64,000 nucleotides of DNA from the NCBI RefSeq assembly GCF_001619585.1, contig NZ_LQNT01000001.1, positions 1-64,000 on the forward strand, read 5' to 3'. The position numbers and the translations under genes were made by a program. The notes beneath the pieces were generated by a model. The model saw nothing but the letters and a program-made list of their open reading frames with translations, ran no database searches and was not told where the DNA came from. Source of the stretch: Bhargavaea cecembensis (GTDB lineage: Bacteria; Bacillota; Bacilli; Bacillales_A; Planococcaceae). Below are positions 43,823 to 53,118 of the stretch, piece by piece; within the stretch, counting starts at the first letter, position 1; the number at the start of each line of letters is the position of its first letter.

Positions 43823-45229
43823 ATGGATTGGAAGCAGCAAGCAGAGCAGGCTGAAAAAAGAATGATATCGGATCTTAAGGCGCTCATCTCCATTAAGAGT
43901 GTCCTGGATGAATCGGCTTCAACCGGAGAAGCGCCATTTGGTCCCGGACCGAAACAGGCGATGGATTGGATTCTAGACCACGGCAGGGAAGCGGGCATGA
44001 CGGTCAAAGAGGTCGGAGGCGCGGCCGGACATATCGAAATCGGCGAGGGGGACGGCCTTCTCGGTATTCTCTGCCACGTGGATGTCGTACCTGCCGGAGA
44101 CGGATGGGAGACGCCGCCATTTGAAGGTCATGAGCGTAACGGGAGAGTGTACGGCAGAGGCGCGATCGATGACAAGGGGCCGACCATTGCAGCCTTCCAT
44201 GCACTGAAGATGGTCAAAGAATCGGGCATCCCCCTCAACAAAAGAGTCCGGCTGATTGTCGGAAGTGATGAGGAAAGCGGATTCCGCTGCATGAAGCGCT
44301 ATTTCGAAACGGAAGAAATGCCGGAGATCGGCTTCGCGCCTGACGCAGACTTCCCGATTATCCATGCGGAAAAGGGAATTGCAGACCTTGTCTTTTCCCA
44401 ACTTCCGGGTGAAGATGCCGGACCGCTGCGCTCTTTCCGCGCCGGAGACCGGACAAACATGGTTCCTGACATGGCCCGGGCGGAGGTGTCGGTTCCTGTA
44501 TCTGAACTTGAAGGGGATTTCGGTATATTTTGCGAGGAAGCCGGAACACGGGGTGAACTTGAACGGCACGGAGACTCGTGCGTCATCACCTTATATGGGA
44601 GAGCCGCGCATGCCATGGAACCTGAAGACGGAGTGAATGCAGGTGTCCGATTGGCACGGTTCCTTGATCCTTATATGGAGGGAGCTTCCGCCCGCTTCAC
44701 TTCCTTTGTCACACAGGCGTTTGGCGGCGGTTCCAGGGGGCATGATCTCGGATTGGATTTTTTCGATGAAATTTCCGGAGAGACCACACTCAATGCAGGG
44801 ATTCTGACGTATAATGGGTCAAAGGGCGGAGAGGTCTCCGTCAGCATGCGCTACTCAGTCATGTATCCGAAAGAGGAAAAGCTGGCCGCATGCCGCGAAG
44901 CCATTGAAGGATCCGGCTTCACGCTTGATATCGCTTCCGATTCTCCTCCCCACCATGTGGATGCCGATGACCCTCTGGTACGCACGCTCCGTGATGTATA
45001 CGAACGGCAGACCGGAGAACAGGCGGAGCTCCTTGCGATCGGCGGGGGAACCTATGCCCGCACGCTCGAGAAAGGTGTCGCCTTCGGCATGCTCTTCCCG
45101 GGAAGGCCGGATGTCGCCCATCAGGCGGACGAGTATGTGGATATCGAAGATCTCGTGAAGGCGGCCGCAATCTATGCGGATGCCATTGTATCCCTTGCAG
45201 TTGAACAGCCAACGGACAAGAACAACTAA
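43823..45229 (+). CDS. pepV: Dipeptidase PepV (M20 family, YtjP)
   Basis: The 468-residue dinuclear zinc peptidase has metal-site blocks ILCHVDVVPAGDGW, GRGAIDDKGP and VGSDEESGF. The lid domain and C-terminal HQADEYV follow the PepV pattern. It cleaves dipeptides in the cytoplasm. ATG 43823 is preferred (GGGAGG about 10 bp upstream); ATG 43814 is only 1 bp from the SD. It is followed by dat after 26 bp. Confidence 0.92.
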   Translation: MDWKQQAEQAEKRMISDLKALISIKSVLDESASTGEAPFGPGPKQAMDWILDHGREAGMTVKEVGGAAGHIEIGEGDGLLGILCHVDVVPAGDGWETPPFEGHERNGRVYGRGAIDDKGPTIAAFHALKMVKESGIPLNKRVRLIVGSDEESGFRCMKRYFETEEMPEIGFAPDADFPIIHAEKGIADLVFSQLPGEDAGPLRSFRAGDRTNMVPDMARAEVSVPVSELEGDFGIFCEEAGTRGELERHGDSCVITLYGRAAHAMEPEDGVNAGVRLARFLDPYMEGASARFTSFVTQAFGGGSRGHDLGLDFFDEISGETTLNAGILTYNGSKGGEVSVSMRYSVMYPKEEKLAACREAIEGSGFTLDIASDSPPHHVDADDPLVRTLRDVYERQTGEQAELLAIGGGTYARTLEKGVAFGMLFPGRPDVAHQADEYVDIEDLVKAAAIYADAIVSLAVEQPTDKNN

Positions 45230-45255
45230 TTCGTATGAAAGAAGGATTAAAAAAC

Positions 45256-46107
45256 ATGTCCATGTATCTGATGAATGACCGCTTTGTGAAAGACGATGAA
45301 GTGACCGTTTCGATTGAAGACCGCGGCTACTACTTTGGGGACGGCGTTTATGAAGTGATTCGTGTATACGGCGGCGCCATGTTTACCGCGGAAGAGCATA
45401 TCGGGCGGCTATTTGAGTCAGCGGCAAAAATCCGGATGGAGCTCCCGTACGGTCCGGAAGAGATGATTGAGAAACTGACCCGTCTCGTCGCGGACAATGG
45501 TGTGAAGGAAGGCCATGTGTACATCCAGGCCACACGCGGGGCTGCACCGCGTGTTCACCAGTTCCCGGGCGAGGGCGTTGCTCCCGTCATCACGGCCTAC
45601 ACAAAATCCTATCCGGATGATGCCCCTGCTGCTGAGCCTGCCAAGCTCAAGTCTGTGGCAGACATCCGCTGGCTCCGCTGCGATATCAAGAGCCTCAATC
45701 TTCTAGCCAATGTCATGGCCAAACAGGAAGCCTATGAAGCAGGCTGCACCGAAGCCCTTCTTCATCGGGAAGGAACGGTGACGGAAGGCTCATCCTCGAA
45801 TATGTTCGGTGTGAAGGACGGGGTGATCCACACTCATCCGGTCTCGAACTTCATTCTGAACGGGATCACGCGCCGCGTTATCATGCAGTGTTGTGAAGAA
45901 ATCGGACAGCTTGTCAAAGAGGAACCGATGGCGCTTGAGGATGTTTACTCGATGGATGAGTTCTTCTTGTCCTCGACGACGAACGGCATCCTGCCGGTAA
46001 GTGAGATTGATGGCCGCAAGATCGGTGACGGAAGCCCGGGACCGGTCACCAAGCGGCTTATGGAGGCTTTTGACGCGAAGCTGCCGGAGCCAATCGCGAC
46101 ACGCTGA
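45256..46107 (+). CDS. dat: D-alanine aminotransferase
   Basis: The 283-residue class IV PLP aminotransferase interconverts D-Ala and D-Glu, supplying D-amino acids for the wall. The PLP lysine lies in CDIKSLNLLANVMAKQEA, the N-terminal block is EDRGYYFGDGVYEVIRVYGG and the phosphate cup TEGSSSNMFGV. ATG 45256 has GAAGGA 9 bp upstream. Closely related branched-chain transaminases lack the IRWLRCDIKSLN context. It precedes the broken ytlR by 4 bp. Confidence 0.95.
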   Translation: MSMYLMNDRFVKDDEVTVSIEDRGYYFGDGVYEVIRVYGGAMFTAEEHIGRLFESAAKIRMELPYGPEEMIEKLTRLVADNGVKEGHVYIQATRGAAPRVHQFPGEGVAPVITAYTKSYPDDAPAAEPAKLKSVADIRWLRCDIKSLNLLANVMAKQEAYEAGCTEALLHREGTVTEGSSSNMFGVKDGVIHTHPVSNFILNGITRRVIMQCCEEIGQLVKEEPMALEDVYSMDEFFLSSTTNGILPVSEIDGRKIGDGSPGPVTKRLMEAFDAKLPEPIATR

Positions 46108-46111
46108 CCGG

Positions 46112-47074
46112 ATGAAGGCGATCTTCATTGTCAATCCTGCCGCAAGGGGCTGAAAAGCCCTTGGGCGGTGGGCGGCATTCAGAAAGACGGTGGCATTTCC
46201 CTATCAGGAATTCATGACAGAAGGCCCCGGGCATGCGATGGCAATCGCCCGGGGCTTTGCCGCACATCACAGGAAGGAGAAAGTCCTTCTCATTGCATTC
46301 GGAGGTGACGGCACTGTCCATGAAATCATCGCGGGTGCCGCCGGTGCGGAACATGTTGTGGTAGGCTCGGTGGGTGCCGGCTCCGGGAACGACTTCGGCC
46401 GCGGATTTTATTCTTTCGGGACCGCGGACGACGGCGGGGCGTATCTGGCCGGCAGGCATGACACCGCCGCTCTGGACGTGGGTGAAGCAGATTTTAAGGA
46501 TGGCGCCATTTTTGTCAACAGTTCCGGAATCGGTTTTGACGCAGAGATTTCAAGAGGAACCGGCAATTCTACACTGAAGCCGTTTCTGAATCGGCTAGGA
46601 CTGGGCAAGTTTGTCTACGCTCTTTATACAGTGCGGGCGCTGTTCGCATTCAGGACATTCAGCCTGGAAGTGACGGCTGACGGAGAACGGATGAATTACC
46701 GGGACGTCTGGTTTGCCACCGTCAGCAACCAGCCATATTACGGAGGCGGCATGAAAATCTCGCCTCTGTCCGATCCGGCAGATGGTCTTATCGAACTCAC
46801 GGTCATCAGCCGGCTTTCCCGAGTGAAGCTGCTGCTGGTCTTCGGAAGTGTGTTTTTCGGTGCCCATACAGCCTTCAGGGAAGTGGACTGCAGACAGGGC
46901 CGCTCGTTTTCCCTGAAGGCGGACCGCGAAGTGCCGCTGCATACCGATGGCGAAGTCGCCGGCGATACGGAACCGGGAAGCCCGGTCGTGTTTACGGTCC
47001 GGCCGGCGGCGTGGCGGCTTGCGGGACAACAACGAACAGGAAGGTTAGGGATCAAACATGAGAGCACGCCATAA
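46112..47074 (+). pseudogene. ytlR: YtlR-like diacylglycerol kinase-family gene with in-frame TGA
   Basis: ATG 46112 begins MKAIFIVNPAARG, then TGA at 46151-46153 (codon 14), then the same frame goes on KALGRWAAFRKTVAFPYQEF...TEGPGHA. Together these give the expected N-terminus of the YegS/DagK-like lipid kinase family, with GGDGTVHEI (ATP-binding) and GSGNDFGRG further on. The remainder to 47074 is intact and highly coding-like. A restart at GTG 46190 has no SD and would delete the first nucleotide-binding strand. The substrate is unknown. It overlaps trmB by 17 bp. Confidence 0.8.
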
Positions 47075-47711
47075 ACCATGGGCGGAAACGTATATCAATG
47101 AACATCCGGATGTGGTCATCCAGGAGCCTGAACGGCTTAAAGGCCGCTGGGCAGAGGAATTCGGCAACAATCATCCGATCCATATTGAGGTCGGCACCGG
47201 AAAGGGCCGGTTTATCACCGGGATGGCAGAAGCCAATCCCGACATCAACTATATCGGCATTGAGATGTTCCGTGACATCATCGTGACGGCGGTCCAGCTG
47301 GCGGACGAAGCTGGCAAGCCCGCTAATCTTCGGCTGCTGAATATCAACGCGGAGCGGCTGGAGGATATTTTCGCCAACGGCGAGGTCGGCCGCGTTTATC
47401 TGAATTTCTCCGATCCGTGGCCGAAGGCGCGCCATGCGAAGCGCAGGCTGACCCACGACAATTTTCTCGGCCGCTATGAAAGGATTCTGCCTCCGGAAGG
47501 AGAAGTACATTTCAAGACGGACAACCGCGGACTGTTCGAGTATTCCCTCATGAACATGACGGACTATGGCATGCGGCTGGCGGATGTATCGCTCGATCTG
47601 CATGCGGACAAGCCGGAATGGAACATCATGACGGAGTACGAGGAGAAGTTCTCCTCCAAGGGCCAGCCGATCTACCGGCTGGAAGCCGCATTCAGGAACG
47701 AAGGGAAGTAA
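47058..47711 (+). CDS. trmB: tRNA (guanine-N7)-methyltransferase TrmB
   Basis: The 217-residue enzyme makes m7G46 in tRNA. Motifs are [12 protein letters not shown] (SAM binding), YIGIEMF, and the TrmB signature [20 protein letters not shown] 47058 lies in the end of ytlR, so translation may be coupled. Same position as in B. subtilis, upstream of ytnP. Confidence 0.96.
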   Translation: MRARHKPWAETYINEHPDVVIQEPERLKGRWAEEFGNNHPIHIEVGTGKGRFITGMAEANPDINYIGIEMFRDIIVTAVQLADEAGKPANLRLLNINAERLEDIFANGEVGRVYLNFSDPWPKARHAKRRLTHDNFLGRYERILPPEGEVHFKTDNRGLFEYSLMNMTDYGMRLADVSLDLHADKPEWNIMTEYEEKFSSKGQPIYRLEAAFRNEGK

Positions 47712-47738
47712 GCAAGTTAGCATGAAAAGGGGGAAACG

Positions 47739-48626
47739 ATGATGGACAACTATCAATTTCACGGAATTGAACTGACTTGGCTGGACGGGGGATTCAACCG
47801 GCTGGACGGGGGCGCGATGTTCGGACCGGTGCCGAAGGTGCTTTGGTCGAGGAAGTATGAAGTGGACGGGGACAACAAAATCCCACTGGCCACGGAGCCG
47901 ATTCTCGTGCGCACGCACGGGAAAAACATCCTGATCGAAGCAGGGCTCGGATCGGGGAAATTGACGGAAAAGCAGATCCGGAACCTTGGCGTTACCCGGG
48001 AGTCGAGGATTGAAGAGAGCCTCGGGGAACTCGGTCTGACGACTGCGGATATTGACATCATCCTCATGACGCATCTGCACAACGATCATGCTGCCGGGCT
48101 CACACGCCGCGAAGGAGACGGGTACGCATCCGTTTTTCCGAATGCAAAAATCCATGTGTCGCGGATTGAATGGGATGAGATGCGCGAGCCCAATATCCGT
48201 TCGCGGAATACATACTTCCGGGAAAACTGGGAGCCTGTCCAGGGCCAGGTAAAGACTTTTGAAGAACAGGTCGAAGTCGTCCCTGGAATCGAGATGGTCC
48301 ACACTGGCGGCCACAGCGCCGGCCACGCGATTATCAAGATCACGAAAAATGGGGAGACGCTGATCCATATGGCGGACCTGATGCCGACCCATGCACACCA
48401 GAACCCGCTGTGGGTCATGGCGTTCGATGATTACCCGATGGATTCCATCTATTCAAAAGAGCGCCTCATGAAAGAAGCGCTCGAGAACGGGTACCGGTTC
48501 ATTTTCTATCACGATGCCGTCTACCGTATGATCCAGTGGGACAAAAGCGGCAAGGAAATCACCGACAGCCTGGAGCGCACTCCTTTCGAAGCGCCGGTGC
48601 GGGCAGGTGCCGAGCAGGAGAAATAA
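47739..48626 (+). CDS. ytnP: Metallo-beta-lactamase-fold hydrolase YtnP
   Basis: The 295-residue MBL protein has the metal motif HLHNDHAAG and the later ligand context GGHSAGHAI. B. subtilis YtnP is a lactonase that degrades a quorum-type signal of Streptomyces; members are close to AHL lactonases. Two adjacent ATGs (47739 and 47742) follow AAAAGGGGG. It ends with two tandem hairpins. The physiological substrate here is unknown. Confidence 0.9.
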   Translation: MMDNYQFHGIELTWLDGGFNRLDGGAMFGPVPKVLWSRKYEVDGDNKIPLATEPILVRTHGKNILIEAGLGSGKLTEKQIRNLGVTRESRIEESLGELGLTTADIDIILMTHLHNDHAAGLTRREGDGYASVFPNAKIHVSRIEWDEMREPNIRSRNTYFRENWEPVQGQVKTFEEQVEVVPGIEMVHTGGHSAGHAIIKITKNGETLIHMADLMPTHAHQNPLWVMAFDDYPMDSIYSKERLMKEALENGYRFIFYHDAVYRMIQWDKSGKEITDSLERTPFEAPVRAGAEQEK

Positions 48627-48640
48627 TTCCAAATGAAAAA

Positions 48641-48697
48641 GCTGCAGACCCCATGCCGGTCTGCAGCCCTGGCCATGCGGTTCCCGCATGGTCTTTT
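48641..48697. terminator. Tandem-hairpin terminator between ytnP and ytzB
   Basis: Hairpin 1: GCTGCAGACC/GGTCTGCAGC (48641-48667), with A5 before it for the minus strand. Hairpin 2: CCATGCGG/CCGCATGG (48673-48691), followed by T5 on the plus strand. Each appears to serve one direction. Confidence 0.8.
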
Positions 48698-48702
48698 TCG
48701 TT

Positions 48703-49017
48703 TCAGATTTTGTTAAGTTCAACGACGGTGCCCGTCCTGGCATCCGCAGCGAATTCATACTGTTCATAGGAGCCGTTGATTTCACGGGAAAGGCCGCCCC
48801 GGTATACATCCATCTCAACGGCTTTCTGGCGGAACGGTTCTGTTTTCATGACGATCCATGCCCCGTCGATCGGACCTTCTTTTTTGAATGCATCTTTTAC
48901 ATCTTCAAGCACTTTATCCGGCGAGACATTGCGGTCCGCGCGGTTCACTGCTTCCACGACGGCTGCGCCTGCCACGGCGCCGGCAACTGCTCCAATGGCA
49001 AAATCACGAACGTTCAT
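48703..49017 (-). CDS. ytzB: Small secreted PepSY-like protein YtzB
   Basis: The 104-residue protein has a short hydrophobic N-terminus (FAIGAVAGAVAGAAVVEAV) and a PepSY-like fold (SREINGSYEQYEFAADARTG). It matches the size and place of B. subtilis YtzB, next to ytnP and ytoP. PepSY domains are often anchored outside the membrane and may inhibit peptidases; function here is unproven. GGAGGG SD before ATG 49017. Confidence 0.75.
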   Translation of the reverse strand: MNVRDFAIGAVAGAVAGAAVVEAVNRADRNVSPDKVLEDVKDAFKKEGPIDGAWIVMKTEPFRQKAVEMDVYRGGLSREINGSYEQYEFAADARTGTVVELNKI

Positions 49018-49121
49018 CCCATTTCCCTCCTGTAGACCGCATTTTCACCAAGTATAACAACCGGGGCGGCGGTTGAGCAAGTTTCATCCAAGAGCCTCTT
49101 CGGAGTCCGAAAGATTATCTG

Positions 49122-49150
49122 TGGAAACCCCGGCCCCCTTCGTCTACAAT
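49122..49150 (+). promoter_or_regulatory. Probable promoter of ytoP
   Basis: TGGAAA (49122-49127) and TACAAT (49145-49150), spacing 17 bp, 37 bp before ATG 49188. Confidence 0.5.
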
Positions 49151-49187
49151 AAAAAATAGAGCAGACTGAAGGGGAGGGACACAAACC

Positions 49188-50261
49188 ATGCAAAATGAAA
49201 CGTTGACGATGTTCAAGACACTGACCGAACTGCCCGGCGCGCCCGGCAATGAGCACGCCGTCAGGAAGTATATGCGGCAAGAGCTTGAAAAATATTCGGA
49301 CGAAGTAATCCAGGACCGGCTCGGAGGGGTTTTTGGCGTCCGTCACGGCGGTGAAGGGTCTCCCAAGATCATGGTGGCCGGCCATATGGATGAAGTCGGG
49401 TTCATGGTATCCGCCATCACGGACAATGGCATGATCCGTTTCCAGCCGCTCGGGGGCTGGTGGAGCCAGGTGCTGCTCGCCCAGCGGGTGCAGATCATCA
49501 CTGATGAAGGGCCTGTAATCGGTGTCGTGGGATCGATTCCTCCGCATCTGCTGAGCGATGAGGTACGCAACAAGCCGATGGATATCAAAAATATGCTGAT
49601 AGATATCGGAGCCGACGACAAAGAGGACGCCAGGAAGATCGGCATCCGCCCGGGCCAGCAGATTGTACCGGTTTGTCCGTTCACTCCAATGGCCAATGAG
49701 AAGAAGATTCTCGCGAAGGCATGGGATAACCGGTATGGCTGCGGACTGGCAATCGAACTGCTGAAGGAAGTGAAGGGGGAAAACCTGCCGAACACCCTAT
49801 ATTCCGGAGCGAATGTCATGGAAGAAGTCGGCCTCCGCGGTGCTCAGGCGGCTGCAAATATGATCAATCCGGATCTGTTCTTTGCACTTGACGCCAGCCC
49901 TGCAAACGATGCTTCAGGCAACAAAAATGAATTCGGACAGCTCGGGAAAGGAACCCTTCTCCGCATCTTTGACCGTTCGATGGTGACCCACAGGGGAATG
50001 CGTGAGTTCGTACTGGATACGGCGGAATCAAACGGCATCCCGTATCAATACTTTATTTCGCAGGGGGGAACCGATGCAGGACGTGTCCATACTGCCAATG
50101 AAGGCGTTCCCAGTGCGGTTATCGGTATCTGCTCGCGTTATATCCATACGTCGGCATCGATCATCCATACGGACGACTATGCAGCAGCGCGTGAACTTCT
50201 GGTCAAGCTGGTGCGTTCGCTCGACCGGACAACTGTCGAGACGATCCGCAGCAACTCATAA
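49188..50261 (+). CDS. ytoP: M42-family glutamyl aminopeptidase YtoP
   Basis: The 357-residue dinuclear metallopeptidase carries the M42 blocks [27 protein letters not shown] and [12 protein letters not shown], and a late GGTDAGRVH histidine ligand. M42 peptidases form large tetrahedral oligomers in the cytoplasm that trim short peptides. GGGGAGGG precedes ATG 49188. A terminator follows. Confidence 0.94.
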   Translation: MQNETLTMFKTLTELPGAPGNEHAVRKYMRQELEKYSDEVIQDRLGGVFGVRHGGEGSPKIMVAGHMDEVGFMVSAITDNGMIRFQPLGGWWSQVLLAQRVQIITDEGPVIGVVGSIPPHLLSDEVRNKPMDIKNMLIDIGADDKEDARKIGIRPGQQIVPVCPFTPMANEKKILAKAWDNRYGCGLAIELLKEVKGENLPNTLYSGANVMEEVGLRGAQAAANMINPDLFFALDASPANDASGNKNEFGQLGKGTLLRIFDRSMVTHRGMREFVLDTAESNGIPYQYFISQGGTDAGRVHTANEGVPSAVIGICSRYIHTSASIIHTDDYAAARELLVKLVRSLDRTTVETIRSNS

Positions 50262-50264
50262 ATC

Positions 50265-50292
50265 CCGAAGAGGCCGAAACGGCCTCTTTTTT
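50265..50292 (+). terminator. Terminator of ytoP
   Basis: AAGAGGCC-GAAAC-GGCCTCTT stem with T6, 4 bp after the gene. Confidence 0.88.
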
Positions 50293-50322
50293 GGATACGA
50301 AAAGAAATCTGGAGGGGAATAC

Positions 50323-50862
50323 ATGAAAATAATCGTCGGTTCGACCAATCGGGCCAAGATCGGTGCGGTCCGGGATGCATTCGCATCGATCGGCATCCAA
50401 GCAGAGGTGACAGGCGCAGATACTGACTCGGGAGTTGCGGCACAGCCTATCGGCGATGCAGAGACGATGACTGGTGCCAGAAACCGGGCCCTGGCGGCAG
50501 TGAAGGCCGGAAGCCATAACTTTGCCATCGGCCTTGAGGGCGGGGTGAAGGAACTGGACGGACGGCTCTTTATCTGCAACTGGGGGGCTCTCGCCCTTCC
50601 GGACGGTACTGTGTTTACAGCAGGCGGCGCGCAGATTCCGCTGCCGGAGGAAGTGGCTGAGCCGGTACGGGGCGGCGAAGAACTTGGCCCTGTCATGGAA
50701 GCATACACAGCCAAAGCGGATATCCGGCAGACCGGAGGTGCGGTCGGGGTCTTCACGGAGGGCATGGTGGGCCGCCCCGACATGTTCGCTCACATTGTCC
50801 TGCTGCTCGCTGGACAGTGGAAGTTTTCCGCAGGCGATGCCGGTGGCCGTCAGGGGCAGTGA
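50323..50862 (+). CDS. DUF84 / YjjX-type non-canonical NTPase
   Basis: The 179-residue protein has the inosine/xanthosine triphosphatase fold. The N-terminus IIVGSTNRAKIGAVRDAF, the segment GARNRALAA and FAIGLEGGV are shared with YjjX. Enzymes of this group hydrolyse ITP/XTP to limit damaged nucleotides; activity here is predicted. ATG 50323 has GGAGGGG 5 bp upstream. The long upstream frame to 50002 is a shadow of ytoP. Confidence 0.87.
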   Translation: MKIIVGSTNRAKIGAVRDAFASIGIQAEVTGADTDSGVAAQPIGDAETMTGARNRALAAVKAGSHNFAIGLEGGVKELDGRLFICNWGALALPDGTVFTAGGAQIPLPEEVAEPVRGGEELGPVMEAYTAKADIRQTGGAVGVFTEGMVGRPDMFAHIVLLLAGQWKFSAGDAGGRQGQ

Positions 50863-50863
50863 G

Positions 50864-50892
50864 TTGCAAGCAGCCGGGAACAACTTTAGAAT
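50864..50892 (+). promoter_or_regulatory. Promoter of the lipoprotein-ytpQ-ytpR operon
   Basis: TTGCAA (50864-50869) and TAGAAT (50887-50892), exact 17-bp spacing, 35 bp before ATG 50928. Confidence 0.7.
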
Positions 50893-50927
50893 GATGAGGA
50901 TGAACATACGGAAGCGGGGGAACGAGA

Positions 50928-51461
50928 ATGGGCAAGGGGCTTCGCCTGATCACCGGATTCACGCTGGCGGCGATGCTGGCCGGGTGCTCGGCGACGATCG
51001 AAGAACGCACTTCCGAAGGTATAAAGGAAGCCGGCGAAGTGTTTGCGGATCCAGCAAGAAATGCGAACACTGAAGTCGGAAACGCCAGCTTTTATAAACC
51101 GTTTGGGTTCGAGGTGCAGGAAGGTTCGGATGAACAGAATATCGTTCTCGAAAAGGGCGGCAATACCTATGTGCTGTTCATCAATCCGAATGAAGGGAAG
51201 GACAGCCGGCTGTTCTATGACCTTCTTTATGCAGATCCGGCCAAGGAGATCCTGCAAACCGGCACATTCGAACGCCATGATAAGTTTGGCTTCGCCGGAG
51301 CAACTGCGGTTTCCGGCGAACGTGTCGAACTGGTCGCCGGAAGCGGCGGGCGGAAGATTACGACTCTTTCCGAAGAGGGAGATATCAAGAAAAACCTGAA
51401 AGCTATGATGGAGATTGTCCGTTCTGTCGATTTTGAAGACGGAGCGGTTGCAACAGACTAA
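50928..51461 (+). CDS. Predicted lipoprotein, unknown function
   Basis: The 177-residue product has a signal peptide with lipobox LAGC (Cys20), then an extracytoplasmic domain with a KPFGFEVQE...NIVLEKGGNTYVLFINPNEG core. I do not recognise a named family. It fills the place of the thioredoxin-like ytpP found before ytpQ in B. subtilis, but has no CxxC. The spacing to ytpQ (41 bp) and the lack of a terminator suggest one transcript. Confidence 0.75.
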   Translation: MGKGLRLITGFTLAAMLAGCSATIEERTSEGIKEAGEVFADPARNANTEVGNASFYKPFGFEVQEGSDEQNIVLEKGGNTYVLFINPNEGKDSRLFYDLLYADPAKEILQTGTFERHDKFGFAGATAVSGERVELVAGSGGRKITTLSEEGDIKKNLKAMMEIVRSVDFEDGAVATD

Positions 51462-51502
51462 AACGGGACAGGGGACGTCCTGTCCGGAAGGGAGGAGCGT
51501 CC

Positions 51503-52318
51503 ATGAAAGCATCAGAATTGGTGCGCGAGCTAAAGCAACGGCTGGGAGAGGACCGGTTTTCCTGGGACTTTGACCGCCAGAACAATCGGCTGAAGATGAA
51601 GCATCAGACATTGGGAAAAGGTCTGGAGCTGAGCCTTCCGCCGCTTCTCGCCAAAATCCAGAACAATCCGGACACCGCTCTGGATGAAGCTGTTTATACG
51701 ATCAACGAGACCTTCACCGCGATGGAGCGCGAAGCGGAAGAAGGATTCAGCGGTGAAGACCGGATCTATCCGGTCATCCGCTCCACCTCTTTCCCGGTGG
51801 AATCGAAAGAAGGCAACCGGTTTATCACGACGGATCACACGGCTGAAACCCGGATATTCTATGCACTCGACCTGGGACAAACTTACCGGCTGATTGATGA
51901 GTCGATGCTGGATAGCCTCGGACTGACGGATCAGGCCCTGAAGGAATCTGCACGGTTCCGGGTCAGGCAGCTTCCGACCGATGTAAAGCGTGATGAAGTC
52001 GCCGGGAATATTTATTATTTCGTGAATAACAATGACGGCTACGATGCAAGCCGGATCCTGAATGAACCTTTCCTGAAAGAAATGGAACAGAAGATTGAGG
52101 GGGTCATGACAGTATCCGTCCCCCATCAGGATGTGCTCATCATCGGCGACATCCGTAATGACACGGGCTACGATGTCCTTGCCCAGCTGACAATGCACTA
52201 CTTCACCGTCGGGCGGGTGCCGGTGACATCGCTGTCCTTCATCTATGACAACGGAGAACTCGAGCCGATTTTCATCCTTGCGAAAAACCGGCCGGAACGA
52301 AAGGAAGAAAAGGAATGA
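51503..52318 (+). CDS. ytpQ: DUF1444 protein YtpQ
   Basis: The 271-residue soluble protein of the DUF1444 family has no known catalytic motif. Features are an N-terminal helical part (ASELVRELKQRLG) and central YPVIRSTSFP, with VSVPHQDVLIIGDIRND. The function is unknown; it is regularly paired with ytpR in Bacilli. GGAAGGGAGGAG precedes ATG 51503. It overlaps ytpR by 4 bp (ATGA). Confidence 0.9.
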   Translation: MKASELVRELKQRLGEDRFSWDFDRQNNRLKMKHQTLGKGLELSLPPLLAKIQNNPDTALDEAVYTINETFTAMEREAEEGFSGEDRIYPVIRSTSFPVESKEGNRFITTDHTAETRIFYALDLGQTYRLIDESMLDSLGLTDQALKESARFRVRQLPTDVKRDEVAGNIYYFVNNNDGYDASRILNEPFLKEMEQKIEGVMTVSVPHQDVLIIGDIRNDTGYDVLAQLTMHYFTVGRVPVTSLSFIYDNGELEPIFILAKNRPERKEEKE

Positions 52319-52920
52319 ATGCATTTTACAACACACAAGGCGTGGGCGATGTGCTGATGGTGCAGCTTGTGCCGGACACACCTGAAGAGATCAAAACGGA
52401 AACGTTCGGAGATGTCACGCTCATACGTGATGCGGCATCAGGTGAAGTGAGCGGATTTAACCTGTTCCGTGCTTCGGAATATGTGAAGCCGGAAGGACAG
52501 GGAAAGGTTGAGGCGGATGAGGCGTTTCTCGATCAGCTAAAAGAGGCCTTCACGAAAAACGGGGCGGAATTTTCCTTTGACGTGGATCTTTCTCCTAAGT
52601 TCGTCGTCGGATTTGTGACTTCCAAAGAAAAGCATCCGAATGCGGACAAACTTAGTGTCTGCAAGGTCGATGTCGGCACAGAGACACTGCAGATCGTCTG
52701 CGGCGCACCTAATGTCGAGGAAGGCCAGCATGTCGTTGTGGCCAAGCCGGGCGCAGTCATGCCGTCCGGGATGGTCATCAAAGATGCCGAGCTCCGGGGA
52801 GTGCCGTCATCCGGCATGATCTGTTCCGCGAAAGAACTTGCCCTTCCGGATGCACCCCAGGAAAAGGGGATCCTGGTTCTCGGGGGCGAGCAGGCACCCG
52901 GTGAGCCATTCCGGTTCTGA
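52315..52920 (+). CDS. ytpR: tRNA-binding-domain protein YtpR
   Basis: The 201-residue protein has a C-terminal tRNA-binding OB-fold domain like that of PheT and MetRS C-termini: VGFVTSKEKHPNADKLSVCKVDVG, VCGAPNVEEGQHVVVAKPGA and SSGMICSAKEL. The first 90 residues are the family-specific N-domain. It may act as a tRNA chaperone or synthetase partner; this is inference. ATG 52315 overlaps the ytpQ stop. Confidence 0.93.
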   Translation: MNAFYNTQGVGDVLMVQLVPDTPEEIKTETFGDVTLIRDAASGEVSGFNLFRASEYVKPEGQGKVEADEAFLDQLKEAFTKNGAEFSFDVDLSPKFVVGFVTSKEKHPNADKLSVCKVDVGTETLQIVCGAPNVEEGQHVVVAKPGAVMPSGMVIKDAELRGVPSSGMICSAKELALPDAPQEKGILVLGGEQAPGEPFRF

Positions 52921-52959
52921 AGCACTATTTTCATTGGCCGAATTAGCGTTTAAACTGAT

Positions 52960-53019
52960 CAGCAGCGGGACCGCCAGCCTTCCAAGAGGAAGGTCCGCGG
53001 GAACCGCTGCTGTTTTTTT
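52960..53019 (+). terminator. Long multi-stem terminator after ytpR
   Basis: CAGCAGCGG (52960-52968) pairs with CCGCTGCTG (53004-53012), followed by T7. Within the loop there is a second stem, CCTTCC-AAGA-GGAAGG. Confidence 0.82.
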
Positions 53020-53056
53020 AACGACGGCCTGTGCGAGATACAGGCCAGGGGACTGT

Positions 53057-53085
53057 TTGATTGAAATCCTCCATGCTGATAGAAT
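53057..53085 (+). promoter_or_regulatory. Promoter of sftA
   Basis: TTGATT (53057-53062) and TAGAAT (53080-53085) with exact 17-bp spacing, 33 bp before the TTG start. Confidence 0.65.
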
Positions 53086-53118
53086 AAAGTGATTGACCCG
53101 TGGAAAGAGTGATATCTA

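Noticed and set aside
46143-46159. Hairpin at the ytlR TGA as a SECIS-type element
   Set aside because: It encloses the stop codon instead of lying directly downstream, is only about 7 bp with a bulge, and the protein position is not one where selenocysteine would be expected.
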